Positions 34,341 to 42,926 of a stretch of 64,000 nt of DNA are shown piece by piece. Under the pieces are notes generated by a model. That model did no database searches. It was given only the letters and a program-made list of their open reading frames with translations, and was not told where the DNA came from. Position numbers and translations under genes: made by a program. How positions within the stretch are numbered: position 1 is the first letter of the stretch; each line of letters opens with the position of its first letter. Origin of the DNA: Maribacter algarum (ex Lu et al. 2025) (nom. illeg.) (lineage in GTDB: Bacteria; Bacteroidota; Bacteroidia; Flavobacteriales; Flavobacteriaceae); contig CANMAW010000001.1 of assembly GCA_947495915.1 (NCBI GenBank), positions 434,001 through 498,000 of the forward strand, read 5' to 3'.

Positions 34341-35855
34341 ATGGGTAAAAAGAATTTAGACAAATTGTATCAAGAGAAATTTAAGGGTTTCTCTGAACAG
34401 CCTGACGAACAGGTATGGCAGAACATTGAAGCCTCATTAAATAACAAGAAAAAAAGACGCACTTTTATACCCATTTGGTGGAAACTTGGCGGGGCAGCAG
34501 CTATATTGCTTTTAGGTTTATTTCTATGGAATACTATAGAAGGCACTACTACAAGCCCAAAGGTTACTGACATCAAAAACTTGCCTGAGAACAAAAATTC
34601 TAAGGAGAGCAAGCCAACTAAAGGTGAAATTGTTGAACAGAATAATTCTGCAGTAGAAGATGCTAATTTCGAAAAGACTGCTGTAGCAACCAACAATTCA
34701 AATGATAATGATACGCCCATTTCATCTGAAGATGATACTAATGCACCTTTGAATAATTCAAGTGTAACAGCAATAAGCACTAACCAGGTTACTGGCAGAA
34801 CAAATACAATTACAACACTTCCTCAAAAAGACAATTCCATAGACAAAAGCTCGAAAAATCTTGTAACCTTTCGTGCAACCACAGAAAATGAAGTTGTAAA
34901 TTCTTCAACCAAAACCTCGATTACATCAACTGGCAATTTCGATAACGGCGATGCAGTTGTTTTAAGTAATAATTCAAATCAAACTTTTGAAACAGATTCG
35001 ATTAAAAAGAATGCCAACGAAGAAAAGATCGATCTAAAGAAAAAATCAATCTTTGATGAAATTGCAGCTCAAAAAGAAGAACAAGAAGAAATTGCTATCG
35101 CTGAAAATACCGGGAGCAAATGGTCTGCCGGACCTAGCGTAGCCCCTATTTATTACGATGCCATAGGGCAAGGCTCACCGGTTCATTCTATTTTTGTGCC
35201 CAATTCTAAATCAGGAGACATAAGTCTTAGTTACGGACTATCAGTAGCATATGAGGTAAGCGACAAAATAAGTATTCGATCAGGTCTTCACAAAGTAGAT
35301 TATGGTTATAATACTAATGACATTCAATTTTCTTCTTCTTTAGATGCCTCATCGAGTTCTAAGATTGACAATGTAGATTTTGCAAATTCAGCCAGAAATC
35401 TTTTTGTTGGCAGTAATGCTACCAATGTTGAAGGGTTTAGCGAAAATTCATTTTTAGACACCTCATCAGATTTTTCAAGCTCAGTTAACGCTCGAAACGG
35501 TATTATGGAGCAACAATTAGAATACCTCGAATTACCTTTAGAGTTAAACTATGCTTTGATTGACAAAAATTTTGGTGTCAATTTAATTGGAGGAGTAAGC
35601 TCCTTATTTTTAGTTGATAATTTAATTCAATTAACTTCGGGTGATCTTACTACGGAAGTTGGAGAAGCCAATAATATTAATAAAGTGAATTTTAGCACCA
35701 ATATTGGATTTGGTTTAAATTATCGTATTACGCCAAAAATGAAATTTAATGTTGAACCTATGTTTAAATATCAATTAAATACTTTTTCTCAAACAGAAGG
35801 TACATTTAGGCCATTTTCCGTTGGTGTTTATAGTGGTTTAAACTTTAGGTTTTAA
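34341..35855 (+). CDS. sigma-linked protein with inner-membrane anchor and outer-membrane barrel
   Basis: 504 residues. Residues 1-42 are cytoplasmic (LYQEKFKGFSEQPDEQVWQN), followed by one membrane helix at about 47-65 (WWKLGGAAAILLLGLFLW). A low-complexity Ser/Thr/Asn/Lys/Glu linker of nearly 190 residues comes next. About 245 residues of alternating beta-strands then end in GLNFRF, the C-terminal Phe of outer membrane barrels. The N-terminus resembles short anti-sigma domains, and the gene follows an ECF sigma gene by 46 bases. I infer that one chain spans the whole envelope. The last 18 bases overlap plsC from the other strand. Confidence 0.75.
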   Translation: MGKKNLDKLYQEKFKGFSEQPDEQVWQNIEASLNNKKKRRTFIPIWWKLGGAAAILLLGLFLWNTIEGTTTSPKVTDIKNLPENKNSKESKPTKGEIVEQNNSAVEDANFEKTAVATNNSNDNDTPISSEDDTNAPLNNSSVTAISTNQVTGRTNTITTLPQKDNSIDKSSKNLVTFRATTENEVVNSSTKTSITSTGNFDNGDAVVLSNNSNQTFETDSIKKNANEEKIDLKKKSIFDEIAAQKEEQEEIAIAENTGSKWSAGPSVAPIYYDAIGQGSPVHSIFVPNSKSGDISLSYGLSVAYEVSDKISIRSGLHKVDYGYNTNDIQFSSSLDASSSSKIDNVDFANSARNLFVGSNATNVEGFSENSFLDTSSDFSSSVNARNGIMEQQLEYLELPLELNYALIDKNFGVNLIGGVSSLFLVDNLIQLTSGDLTTEVGEANNINKVNFSTNIGFGLNYRITPKMKFNVEPMFKYQLNTFSQTEGTFRPFSVGVYSGLNFRF

Positions 35856-36599
35856 TCCAGTTTTTGTTGTTGTTAACTCATTTAAAATAAGATCGCGTAC
35901 ATTTTCACGCAGTTCACTTTTATCGGTTTCATGTAAATTTTCTGTTTCTATGAACGCATGAACTTTTGCGCGTAGTTTACCTGGCCCACCACTTAGAAAA
36001 GTAAAAGAAAACCGTTTTTTACAATCATAAAAAGTCATTGGAACGATCGGTATATTGTGTGCAATTGCCATTTTAAATGCCCCATCTTTAAAGGTATCAA
36101 GCACAATATGCTCTTCAGGAACGCCTCCTTCAGGAAAAATACAGATGCTTAAGCCCTGATTTAGTCTTCGCTGTGCTCTTCGGTAAACGCCGGTTCTACT
36201 TTTAGTATCTCCCCGATCTACCATAATACATACTCTTTTATAGAAAAAACCAAATAATGGAATTTTAGAAAGCTCCTTTTTACCGACAAAAACAAAAGGG
36301 TTTTTACTTATTCTTAACATCAACATTATGTCTAGCATGCTAGTATGATTTGCTACCAGCATATAACTTTTACTACGATGCAACTTTTGCTCTTTTTGAA
36401 TACGTGTAGGACAACCCATACCATACAAAATTGGTCTTGCCCATAAATTTCTTGCTAACCAAAAAAATTGAGGGTACCATTTTTCTGAAATGGTCGTAAT
36501 TAATAGAAAAGGGAAAAATATAATTATAGGCAATGCCACCAAAATATAAAACCATATACGATATAGAACGTGTCCTATATTTTTTATCCCTGTAAGCAT
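35838..36599 (-). CDS. plsC: 1-acyl-sn-glycerol-3-phosphate acyltransferase
   Basis: 253 residues from the ATG at 36599. The longer frame to 36737 runs across the trpS promoter and start and is rejected. The acyltransferase motifs are NHTSMLDIM (HX4D), the glycerophosphate-binding FPEGGVP and RGDTKSR. It acylates lysophosphatidic acid at the inner membrane, and one N-terminal hydrophobic segment anchors it. A TATTTTTG element ends six bases before the ATG, implying a near-leaderless mRNA. The 3' end overlaps the barrel-protein gene by 18 bases. Confidence 0.92.
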   Translation of the reverse strand: MLTGIKNIGHVLYRIWFYILVALPIIIFFPFLLITTISEKWYPQFFWLARNLWARPILYGMGCPTRIQKEQKLHRSKSYMLVANHTSMLDIMLMLRISKNPFVFVGKKELSKIPLFGFFYKRVCIMVDRGDTKSRTGVYRRAQRRLNQGLSICIFPEGGVPEEHIVLDTFKDGAFKMAIAHNIPIVPMTFYDCKKRFSFTFLSGGPGKLRAKVHAFIETENLHETDKSELRENVRDLILNELTTTKTGLKPKV

Positions 36600-36604
36600 G
36601 TGAT

Positions 36605-36612
36605 CAAAAATA
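36605..36612 (-). promoter_or_regulatory. -7 promoter element of plsC
   Basis: TATTTTTG on the minus strand, exact consensus, with the start codon five to seven bases further on. It lies inside the same short divergent gap as the trpS promoter. Confidence 0.6.
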
Positions 36613-36616
36613 AGTA

Positions 36617-36651
36617 TTTGATAGGGTTTTTTACGATTTGTTTTACCTTTG
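36617..36651 (+). promoter_or_regulatory. trpS promoter
   Basis: TTTG at 36617-36620 and TACCTTTG at 36644-36651 are separated by 23 bases. The leader would be about 13 bases. Confidence 0.7.
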
Positions 36652-36670
36652 TCTTCTTTGAAAAAACCAC

Positions 36671-37639
36671 ATGGCAAGAATTTTAACAGGTATACAAAGT
36701 ACAGGTACTCCACATTTAGGGAATATTTTAGGCGCAATTAAGCCCGCTATTCATATGGCAGAAGATCCTGAAAACGAATCATATCTTTTTATTGCAAATA
36801 TGCATACGTTAACGCAGATCAAAAACGGAGAAGAACTGCGTCAAAACACCTATGCTACAGCTGCCACTTGGTTGGCTTTTGGGCTCGATACTAATAAAAC
36901 TGTTTTTTACCGACAAAGCGATGTGCCTCAAACAACAGAACTATCGTGGTACTTGAGTTGCTTTTTTCCATACCAACGATTAACACTTGCTCACTCTTTT
37001 AAAGACAAAGCTGACAGACTAAATGATGTGAATGCTGGTTTATTTACTTATCCAATGCTTATGGCTGCTGATATCTTATTATATGATGCAAACGTTGTTC
37101 CTGTTGGAAAAGATCAACTACAACACATTGAAATGACCAGAGATGTTGCTTCTCGTTTTCATGCCCAGCTAGGTGAGACTTTTGTAATTCCAGAAGGGAA
37201 AGTTCGAGAAGAAACCATGTACGTACCTGGAACAGATGGTGCTAAAATGAGCAAAAGCAGGGGCAATATTATCAATCTTTTTCAAACAGATAAAAAACTA
37301 CGCAAGCAAATTATGGGTATTGTGTCTGATAGTACCGCAATGGAAGACCCTAAAGACCCAGATACAGATAATACTTTTGCTTTGTACAAACTGTTAGCTT
37401 CAGATTCTCAAATTGCTGAAATGCGCTCAAACTATACCAACGGTAACTATGGGTATGGTCATGCAAAACAGGCGTTATTCGAACTAATTAAAGAAGAATT
37501 TGGTGAGGCTAGAGAAAAATTCGACTACTATATCAATCATTTAAATGAAATAGATGATGTATTAGCATTGGGAGCTGAAAAAGCGAAAAAAACTGCAAAC
37601 CAAGTATTGAATCGCGTACGCCAAAAAGTCGGGTACTAA
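36671..37639 (+). CDS. trpS: tryptophanyl-tRNA synthetase
   Basis: 322 residues, normal for bacterial TrpRS. Class I signatures: the HIGH-type TGTPHLGNILG near residues 12-22 and KMSKSRGN near 191. It charges tRNA-Trp in the cytoplasm. Divergent from plsC, with both promoters packed in about 50 bases. No Trp leader or T-box was seen ahead of it. Confidence 0.97.
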   Translation: MARILTGIQSTGTPHLGNILGAIKPAIHMAEDPENESYLFIANMHTLTQIKNGEELRQNTYATAATWLAFGLDTNKTVFYRQSDVPQTTELSWYLSCFFPYQRLTLAHSFKDKADRLNDVNAGLFTYPMLMAADILLYDANVVPVGKDQLQHIEMTRDVASRFHAQLGETFVIPEGKVREETMYVPGTDGAKMSKSRGNIINLFQTDKKLRKQIMGIVSDSTAMEDPKDPDTDNTFALYKLLASDSQIAEMRSNYTNGNYGYGHAKQALFELIKEEFGEAREKFDYYINHLNEIDDVLALGAEKAKKTANQVLNRVRQKVGY

Positions 37640-37660
37640 CCAATATGCTGCTTTATTCGA

Positions 37661-38416
37661 TTATTCAATACCCAATAATTCCATTTCAAAAATAAGGGCT
37701 GAAAATGCTGGTATAAGTCCGTTTCCTACACCTCTATCCCCATACGCCAAATCTTGTGATATGTAAACAATATACTTAGAGCCTGTTGGCATCAATTGCA
37801 ATGCTTCTTGCCAACCCTTAATAACCTGGGAAACACCAAAAACCGCTGGTTCACCTCTTTCAATAGAACTGTCAAATACCTTACCATCTATCAACATTCC
37901 CTTGTAATGAACTTTCACTTGATCAGAAGCAGCAGGTATTGCCCCGTTACCTTTTGTTAAAACTTCATACTGCAATCCACTTTCAGTAGTAACGACCTCA
38001 CTTCGTTTAGCATTTTCTTCTAAAAATTTAATATTTTTTTCATCACGAGCTTTATCTTCTGCTTCTATGATTTTCTGCATCGTACTTTGAACATGACTTT
38101 GCGCATAATCAACAGTCACTTTCTCATTTCCATTTAATACATCTTTTAGCGCCAATGCGAAAGCATTATAAGAAATTGAATCAACCCCTATTGTTTTTAA
38201 GTTGCTGCCAAGGTTTACTCCATATGAATAACTAAAATTCTGTATACTATCTTTCAAATTGAGTTTTTTTGATTCTTCATATACATCTAATTGTTTTTGC
38301 ATTACCAATGCTTCTGATTTTAATTTTGCAACTTCTTTGATTAAATCTTTCTTTTTTTGAGCGAAGGCTGACAAACTGACTAAAAGTGCAAAAACTAATA
38401 CAACTGAATTTTTCAT
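37661..38416 (-). CDS. FKBP-type peptidyl-prolyl isomerase, exported
   Basis: 251 residues with a signal peptide (start MKNSVVLVFALLVSLSAFAQ). An N-terminal helical dimerisation region (about 25-140) is followed by an FKBP domain (VKVHYKGMLIDGKVFDSSIERG, VIKGWQEALQLM, YIVYISQDLAYG), the FkpA/Mip layout. It assists folding of periplasmic or outer membrane proteins. A TAGTTTTG element lies about 20 bases upstream, so the gene is probably monocistronic. Confidence 0.93.
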   Translation of the reverse strand: MKNSVVLVFALLVSLSAFAQKKKDLIKEVAKLKSEALVMQKQLDVYEESKKLNLKDSIQNFSYSYGVNLGSNLKTIGVDSISYNAFALALKDVLNGNEKVTVDYAQSHVQSTMQKIIEAEDKARDEKNIKFLEENAKRSEVVTTESGLQYEVLTKGNGAIPAASDQVKVHYKGMLIDGKVFDSSIERGEPAVFGVSQVIKGWQEALQLMPTGSKYIVYISQDLAYGDRGVGNGLIPAFSALIFEMELLGIE

Positions 38417-38435
38417 ATCCTGATTTTATAAGCAG

Positions 38436-38443
38436 CAAAACTA
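38436..38443 (-). promoter_or_regulatory. -7 promoter element of the FKBP gene
   Basis: TAGTTTTG on the minus strand, exact TAnnTTTG, giving a leader of about 14 bases. Confidence 0.5.
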
Positions 38444-38499
38444 ATCAAAATATAAAAAAGCGAAATTATCAATATAATATAGCCTTATATGAAAAAAAT

Positions 38500-38640
38500 A
38501 CTAAATAGTCGGTTTAGTTCATTCACCTTTTAAGTTAAGTAGGTTAAACCCAAGACAACGCGTTGTTTTATCAAGACAAAATACTAATTCGCAATAATTC
38601 TTCTCATAGAAACATTATGAAAAAGACTAATCAGTCAGTT
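38500..38640. repeat. paired operator-like palindromes in the dprA-FKBP gap
   Basis: ACTAAATAGTCGGTTTAGT (38500-38518) and GACTAATCAGTCAGTT (38625-38640) start 125 bases apart. The left site matches the one at 15720-15737 at 16 of 18 positions. Both look like TetR-type operators, yet no regulator gene is near. Confidence 0.4.
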
Positions 38641-38681
38641 AAAACAGCTCATTTTTACCAATAAATTTTAATAAAACTAGA

Positions 38682-39800
38682 CTATAGCGCTTCAAAAAAC
38701 TTACCAGGTAGTGGTCTTATCACACCTTTCATCTCCATATTGAGTAAAGTTGAAGAAGTTGTGAAAATGGGCAGTTTACATTCTAAAGCTATACTATCTA
38801 ATAGTTGTTTCCCTTCCTTTTGCAAATAAGAATAAATCGATTTTTCTATAGTGTCTAAGTCAACAAACAACTGCTTTTGAATCGCATTTGTTCTCTTTTC
38901 TTCAACTTCCCAATTCAACAAATAAATTAAGTCAGCAGCTGAAGTAAGCATATGTGCCTTTTGTTGTTTTATTAAATTATTACAACCCAAACTAAATTTA
39001 TCACCAGCTCTACCTGGTACTGCAAATACATCACGGTTATAGCTACCAGCGATATCAGCAGTTACCAAACTTCCACCTTTTTCAGCAGATTCTATAACAA
39101 CCGTAGCTTCAGCCATGCCTGCTATAATTCGGTTTCTTTTTAAAAAATTCTCTCTATCAGGATTACTATTACTCCAAAAATCAGTAATAAAACCACCGTT
39201 CTTCTCTATTTCTGAAGCGTATTTTGCATGAACTTTTGGGTACATTTGATTTAAACCATGTGCTAAACAACCTATAGTTTGTAAACCATATTTATTGGCA
39301 GCTCGTTGAATGCATATATCTACACCATAAGCAAAACCACTAATAATTACAGGATTTAACGGAGCAATTTCTTGAATAAATCGTTCACAAAACCCAGTGC
39401 CATAGTTAGTAATCTTGCGAGTACCCACAACGCTAATAATTTTTTTATTCTTTAAATCAAAAGATCCGCGAGTAAAAAGTAAAATAGGACTATCAATACA
39501 GTGTTTTAAATAAATAGGATAATCATCATCTAGAAAATAAGAATATGCAATATTTTGTTTCAACATATAAGCGTACTCAGATTTTGCAGCTTCTAAATGT
39601 TCAACATCATGAATACCCCTTAAGGTATAAGAACCTATTCCATCAATTTTTAAAAGGTTTTGCAATTTATCGGTAAAAATTGCAGATGCACTTCCGCAAT
39701 GACGAATTAATTTTTTGGCAATTACATCACCAACATTTTTAACATTTTGAAGTCGGAGAACTGCAATTAATTCATTCTCTGATAATTGTGAATTGCCCAT
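38682..39800 (-). CDS. dprA: DNA-processing protein DprA
   Basis: 372 residues. An N-terminal helix-hairpin-helix/SAM-like region is followed by the extended Rossmann core (VVGTRKITNYGTGF, SGFAYGVDICIQRAA, LAHGLNQMYPK, ENFLKRNRIIAGM, KGGSLVTADIAG) and a C-terminal winged-helix domain. DprA loads RecA on single-stranded DNA taken up in transformation. Full length and intact. Divergent from the HU/SPOR gene. Confidence 0.95.
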   Translation of the reverse strand: MGNSQLSENELIAVLRLQNVKNVGDVIAKKLIRHCGSASAIFTDKLQNLLKIDGIGSYTLRGIHDVEHLEAAKSEYAYMLKQNIAYSYFLDDDYPIYLKHCIDSPILLFTRGSFDLKNKKIISVVGTRKITNYGTGFCERFIQEIAPLNPVIISGFAYGVDICIQRAANKYGLQTIGCLAHGLNQMYPKVHAKYASEIEKNGGFITDFWSNSNPDRENFLKRNRIIAGMAEATVVIESAEKGGSLVTADIAGSYNRDVFAVPGRAGDKFSLGCNNLIKQQKAHMLTSAADLIYLLNWEVEEKRTNAIQKQLFVDLDTIEKSIYSYLQKEGKQLLDSIALECKLPIFTTSSTLLNMEMKGVIRPLPGKFFEAL

Positions 39801-39890
39801 AGTTATTCACAAATTACGAAAATTATAATGTTAATAAAAAGTTACCAACTTGGTTTTGAAGCTCTATAAATTTTGTAATATTTGCGGTAG

Positions 39891-40847
39891 ATGGTTTTAG
39901 AACACTATATTTCAGAATTACTTTATCGGTACAATTGTATTATGGTTCCAGACTTTGGTGCTTTTTTAGCACAAAACAAGTCTGCCGTAATTCAACGCAG
40001 TGCAAATTCAATTTACCCGCCAACCAAGGAGGTTTCTTTTAACGTACAAGTTGTAACCAATGACGGTCTTTTGGTTTCTTATATCTCAGAGGCGGAAAAA
40101 GCTTCTTATGAGGAAACCCTTTTAAAAGTTACCAATCAAGTTGCAACGTGGAAACAACAATTACACGCAGGTAAGAAACTTGAATTAAAGGCTCTTGGTA
40201 CTTTAGTATTGAACGAAGCAGGTAAAATTCAATTTCTGCCTGAAAACAGTATCAATTATCAAACCTCGTCATTTGGATTGTCTTCTTTCTCCGCAAAACC
40301 TATTTTCCGAGAGGTATTGAAAACAGAAGTAGAAACTTTGGAAGAAAAAATTCCATTTGTTTTTACACCTGAACAGCGCAAAAGAAATGGCTTACGCCCC
40401 TATTTGAAATATGCTGCCATATTCTTACTAACAGTGACAACAGGTTTAACAACTTACCAGTATTTCAACAATAATTCTGCGCAAAACCAAATAGTTCAAG
40501 AAGAGGCCCGAGAACAAGTAACAAAACATATACAGCAAGCTACTTTTTTCGATATGGAGCCCGTCGAATTACCTTCCATTTCTTTAGAAGTTATAACTCC
40601 TAAAAAAGAGGTTGATGATCGGGTACATCATATTGTGGCAGGTGCATTTAGATTTCAAAAAAATGCCGATAAGAAAATTCGACAGCTGAATAGACTTGGG
40701 TTTAATGCCAGTTATATTGGCACCAATAAGTTTGGTCTTCATATGGTAACTTATGATAGTTTTACCGATGTTGATGAGGCGCTAAATGCCTTAAAGCGTG
40801 TGAAAAGAAATTATAGTCGAGATGCATGGCTATTATCTTCAAAATAA
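39891..40847 (+). CDS. HU-CCDC81 and SPOR domain membrane protein
   Basis: 318 residues. The first 130 (LYRYNCIMVPDFGAFLAQ, LLKVTNQVATWKQQL) match the bacterial HU-CCDC81 domains, relatives of the nucleoid HU fold. A single membrane helix lies at about 168-186 (YLKYAAIFLLTVTTGL), and the last 75 residues are a SPOR domain (HHIVAGAFRFQKNADKKIRQ), which binds glycan strands lacking stem peptides at division septa. The protein would join a cytoplasmic HU-like domain to septal peptidoglycan. The thioesterase gene follows with its own promoter. Confidence 0.9.
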   Translation: MVLEHYISELLYRYNCIMVPDFGAFLAQNKSAVIQRSANSIYPPTKEVSFNVQVVTNDGLLVSYISEAEKASYEETLLKVTNQVATWKQQLHAGKKLELKALGTLVLNEAGKIQFLPENSINYQTSSFGLSSFSAKPIFREVLKTEVETLEEKIPFVFTPEQRKRNGLRPYLKYAAIFLLTVTTGLTTYQYFNNNSAQNQIVQEEAREQVTKHIQQATFFDMEPVELPSISLEVITPKKEVDDRVHHIVAGAFRFQKNADKKIRQLNRLGFNASYIGTNKFGLHMVTYDSFTDVDEALNALKRVKRNYSRDAWLLSSK

Positions 40848-40883
40848 TACCAAACTTCCGTTTTCGCACCCAAAAGTAAGCAG

Positions 40884-40891
40884 TATCTTTG
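40884..40891 (+). promoter_or_regulatory. -7 promoter element of the thioesterase gene
   Basis: TATCTTTG, exact TAnnTTTG, 17 bases before the ATG; a TTTT stretch lies 20 bases further upstream in place of TTTG. Confidence 0.55.
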
Positions 40892-40907
40892 AGCAAAATT
40901 TCTAGAT

Positions 40908-41417
40908 ATGCAGGCTAAAAACCCTGAAGAATCTCGTACTATAATGAGTGATTTGGTATTACCCGGTGATACCAACATGCTTAATAATCTTTTTGGAGGA
41001 GAATTACTTGCTCGAATGGATAGAGCAGCCAGCATTGCAGCTGGTAGACACAGTAGCAGTATAACAGTAACAGCCTCAGTAAACCATGTTGCTTTTACAC
41101 AATCAGTTCCGTTAGGAAGTGTATTAACAGTTGAGGCTGCAGTATCAAGGGCATTTTCAACTTCAATGGAGGTTTATATTGATGTATGGATAGAAAGTAG
41201 GTTTAGCGGTGAACGAACCAAGGCCAATGAAGGTATTTACACATTTGTAGCCATTGATGAAATGGGTAAGCCAACCAAAGTACCGGCTTTAGAACCAATC
41301 ACTGAATTAGAAAAAGAACGATTTGCTGCAGCATTAAGAAGAAAACAGTTAAGCTTGGTCTTAGCAGGAAAATTAGATGCCAAAGAAGCCACAGAATTAC
41401 GGGCTTTATTTATGTGA
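40908..41417 (+). CDS. hotdog-fold acyl-CoA thioesterase
   Basis: 169 residues of the YciA/BFIT-type single hotdog domain. Motifs include LVLPGDTNMLNNLFGGELLARMD (residue 16 onward, with the catalytic Asn/Gly region) and SVNHVAFTQSVPLGSVLTVE. It hydrolyses acyl-CoA to free CoA and fatty acid. Cytoplasmic, probably monocistronic. Nothing notable follows in the 276 bases to the next gene. Confidence 0.9.
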   Translation: MQAKNPEESRTIMSDLVLPGDTNMLNNLFGGELLARMDRAASIAAGRHSSSITVTASVNHVAFTQSVPLGSVLTVEAAVSRAFSTSMEVYIDVWIESRFSGERTKANEGIYTFVAIDEMGKPTKVPALEPITELEKERFAAALRRKQLSLVLAGKLDAKEATELRALFM

Positions 41418-41693
41418 TAAGCCCTTGTTATAAAACCCTCAATTACATAAATCTTCTTCTTTAAATTCATTGCTAGCTAAAAAATATTCATATTAAGTAG
41501 CATGTTCAAAGTTAAATTTTAGGTTTTTGAGGTACTTCGATTTTTTTGAATTAAATATTATCAGCTATTTCTACAACGTCAATTACGCATTAATCTTTAA
41601 AGCTAATACCCGTAGTGATTATTTTAAAATAGGGCCGCTAAGACCATTTTGAAATAATACGACCTGTACATTCACATACTTAAACAAAGTGTA

Positions 41694-42926
41694 TTACAAC
41701 TGATATACCCATTCTTCAGGATTTAACTTAGAAGTGTCTTCGTAAAGATAGAATTTAAGTCGTGTTTGACCATTTGTATGATTGGTATATATTTTACCCA
41801 GTTTTGTTTTTATATCGACCCGATCACCCTTTTTAACATATAAATCTGAAAGATTATAGTAGGTACTTATGAAGTTACCATGCTTAATTTGAACTCCTTT
41901 GTTTCCTCCAGGAACAGACAAAATTGCTATCACTTCACCCTCAAAAATTGCCCTAGCTATGGCACCTTCATCAGTAGCAATGATAACTCCATTACTTTCA
42001 TGTTTAATTCCAGGATATATTGGGTCACGATATACACCAAATCCCTGACTCTTAATTCCTTTTTCAACGGGCCAAATTAGTTTTCCTTTATTTGCGGTGA
42101 AATTATGCGCAACAATCGTTGCTTCTGGCGTTAAATCGAACTTACTCGTATTTGACACCTTACTTCCTGAACTTTTATTAACCGCAACGATGGCACTTCG
42201 AATTAGCTTTTCAATTTGCTGATCAATTTTACGTGCCTCTTTTTGTTTTTTCTCAATTGCAGCAGTGTACTTGCTTTCATTCTGCCTGATGGTTGCTAAT
42301 AATTCTTTTTGACTTTGTATTTCCTTAAAAAGCTGGTTTTTCGCTTTACGGTTTTGCGCTAAAAGCACTTCTTTAACCTTACGCTCTTCATTCAAATCTT
42401 TGTTCAACCGTGCCAAATCATCTGTTTTTGAAACAATTGCTTCGCCTTGTTCTCTTCTATAATCAGTGTATTGTTTCATATATTGAAACCTTTTAAACGC
42501 CTGAAAAAAGCCTTCAGATGAAAGCAAAAACATTAATCGACTTTGTTGTGATTTGTTTTGATAAGACTTTTGAATCATTACCGCATAATCATCTTTAAGA
42601 GCTTTAAGTTCGTCTCTAAGACTGCTAATTTTTTTAATGTTTGCGTTGATTTGCCTATTTAGCAAATTCGATTGTTGATTAGTTACTCGTATTAATTGTT
42701 GCCTTACATTTATCTTTTGATCTAAAGCATCCATTTGATCAAGAATACTTCCCTTTTCTTTCTTTTCTGCAAATAGCAACCTATTGATATCACGAATTTC
42801 ACTCTGAAGTTTCTCTCGTTTTGCCTCTAAAGTCTTTTGTTCTTCCGTTTGAGCAAGAATATTACTTGATACTAAAACGAAGATCAGCAATATATAAAAC
42901 CTAAAATTTCGTCGCCTATATATCAT
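41694..42926 (-). CDS. envC: EnvC-like murein hydrolase activator
   Basis: 410 residues with a signal peptide (ending near SNILAQ), a long coiled coil (about 30-245) and a C-terminal LytM/M23 domain. The zinc motifs of active M23 enzymes are degenerate: the first reads KHESNGVII, lacking the HxxxD aspartate, and the second reads HGNFISTYYN, lacking HxH. This is the E. coli EnvC pattern, where the domain activates amidases rather than cutting. Last gene of a seven-gene envelope operon, overlapping the DUF4292 gene by 11 bases. Confidence 0.92.
   Translation of the reverse strand: MIYRRRNFRFYILLIFVLVSSNILAQTEEQKTLEAKREKLQSEIRDINRLLFAEKKEKGSILDQMDALDQKINVRQQLIRVTNQQSNLLNRQINANIKKISSLRDELKALKDDYAVMIQKSYQNKSQQSRLMFLLSSEGFFQAFKRFQYMKQYTDYRREQGEAIVSKTDDLARLNKDLNEERKVKEVLLAQNRKAKNQLFKEIQSQKELLATIRQNESKYTAAIEKKQKEARKIDQQIEKLIRSAIVAVNKSSGSKVSNTSKFDLTPEATIVAHNFTANKGKLIWPVEKGIKSQGFGVYRDPIYPGIKHESNGVIIATDEGAIARAIFEGEVIAILSVPGGNKGVQIKHGNFISTYYNLSDLYVKKGDRVDIKTKLGKIYTNHTNGQTRLKFYLYEDTSKLNPEEWVYQL

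Noticed and set aside
39844-39854. ACCAA-C-TTGGT palindrome in the dprA gap
   Set aside because: Short, single, and with different geometry from the paired sites; consistent with chance.
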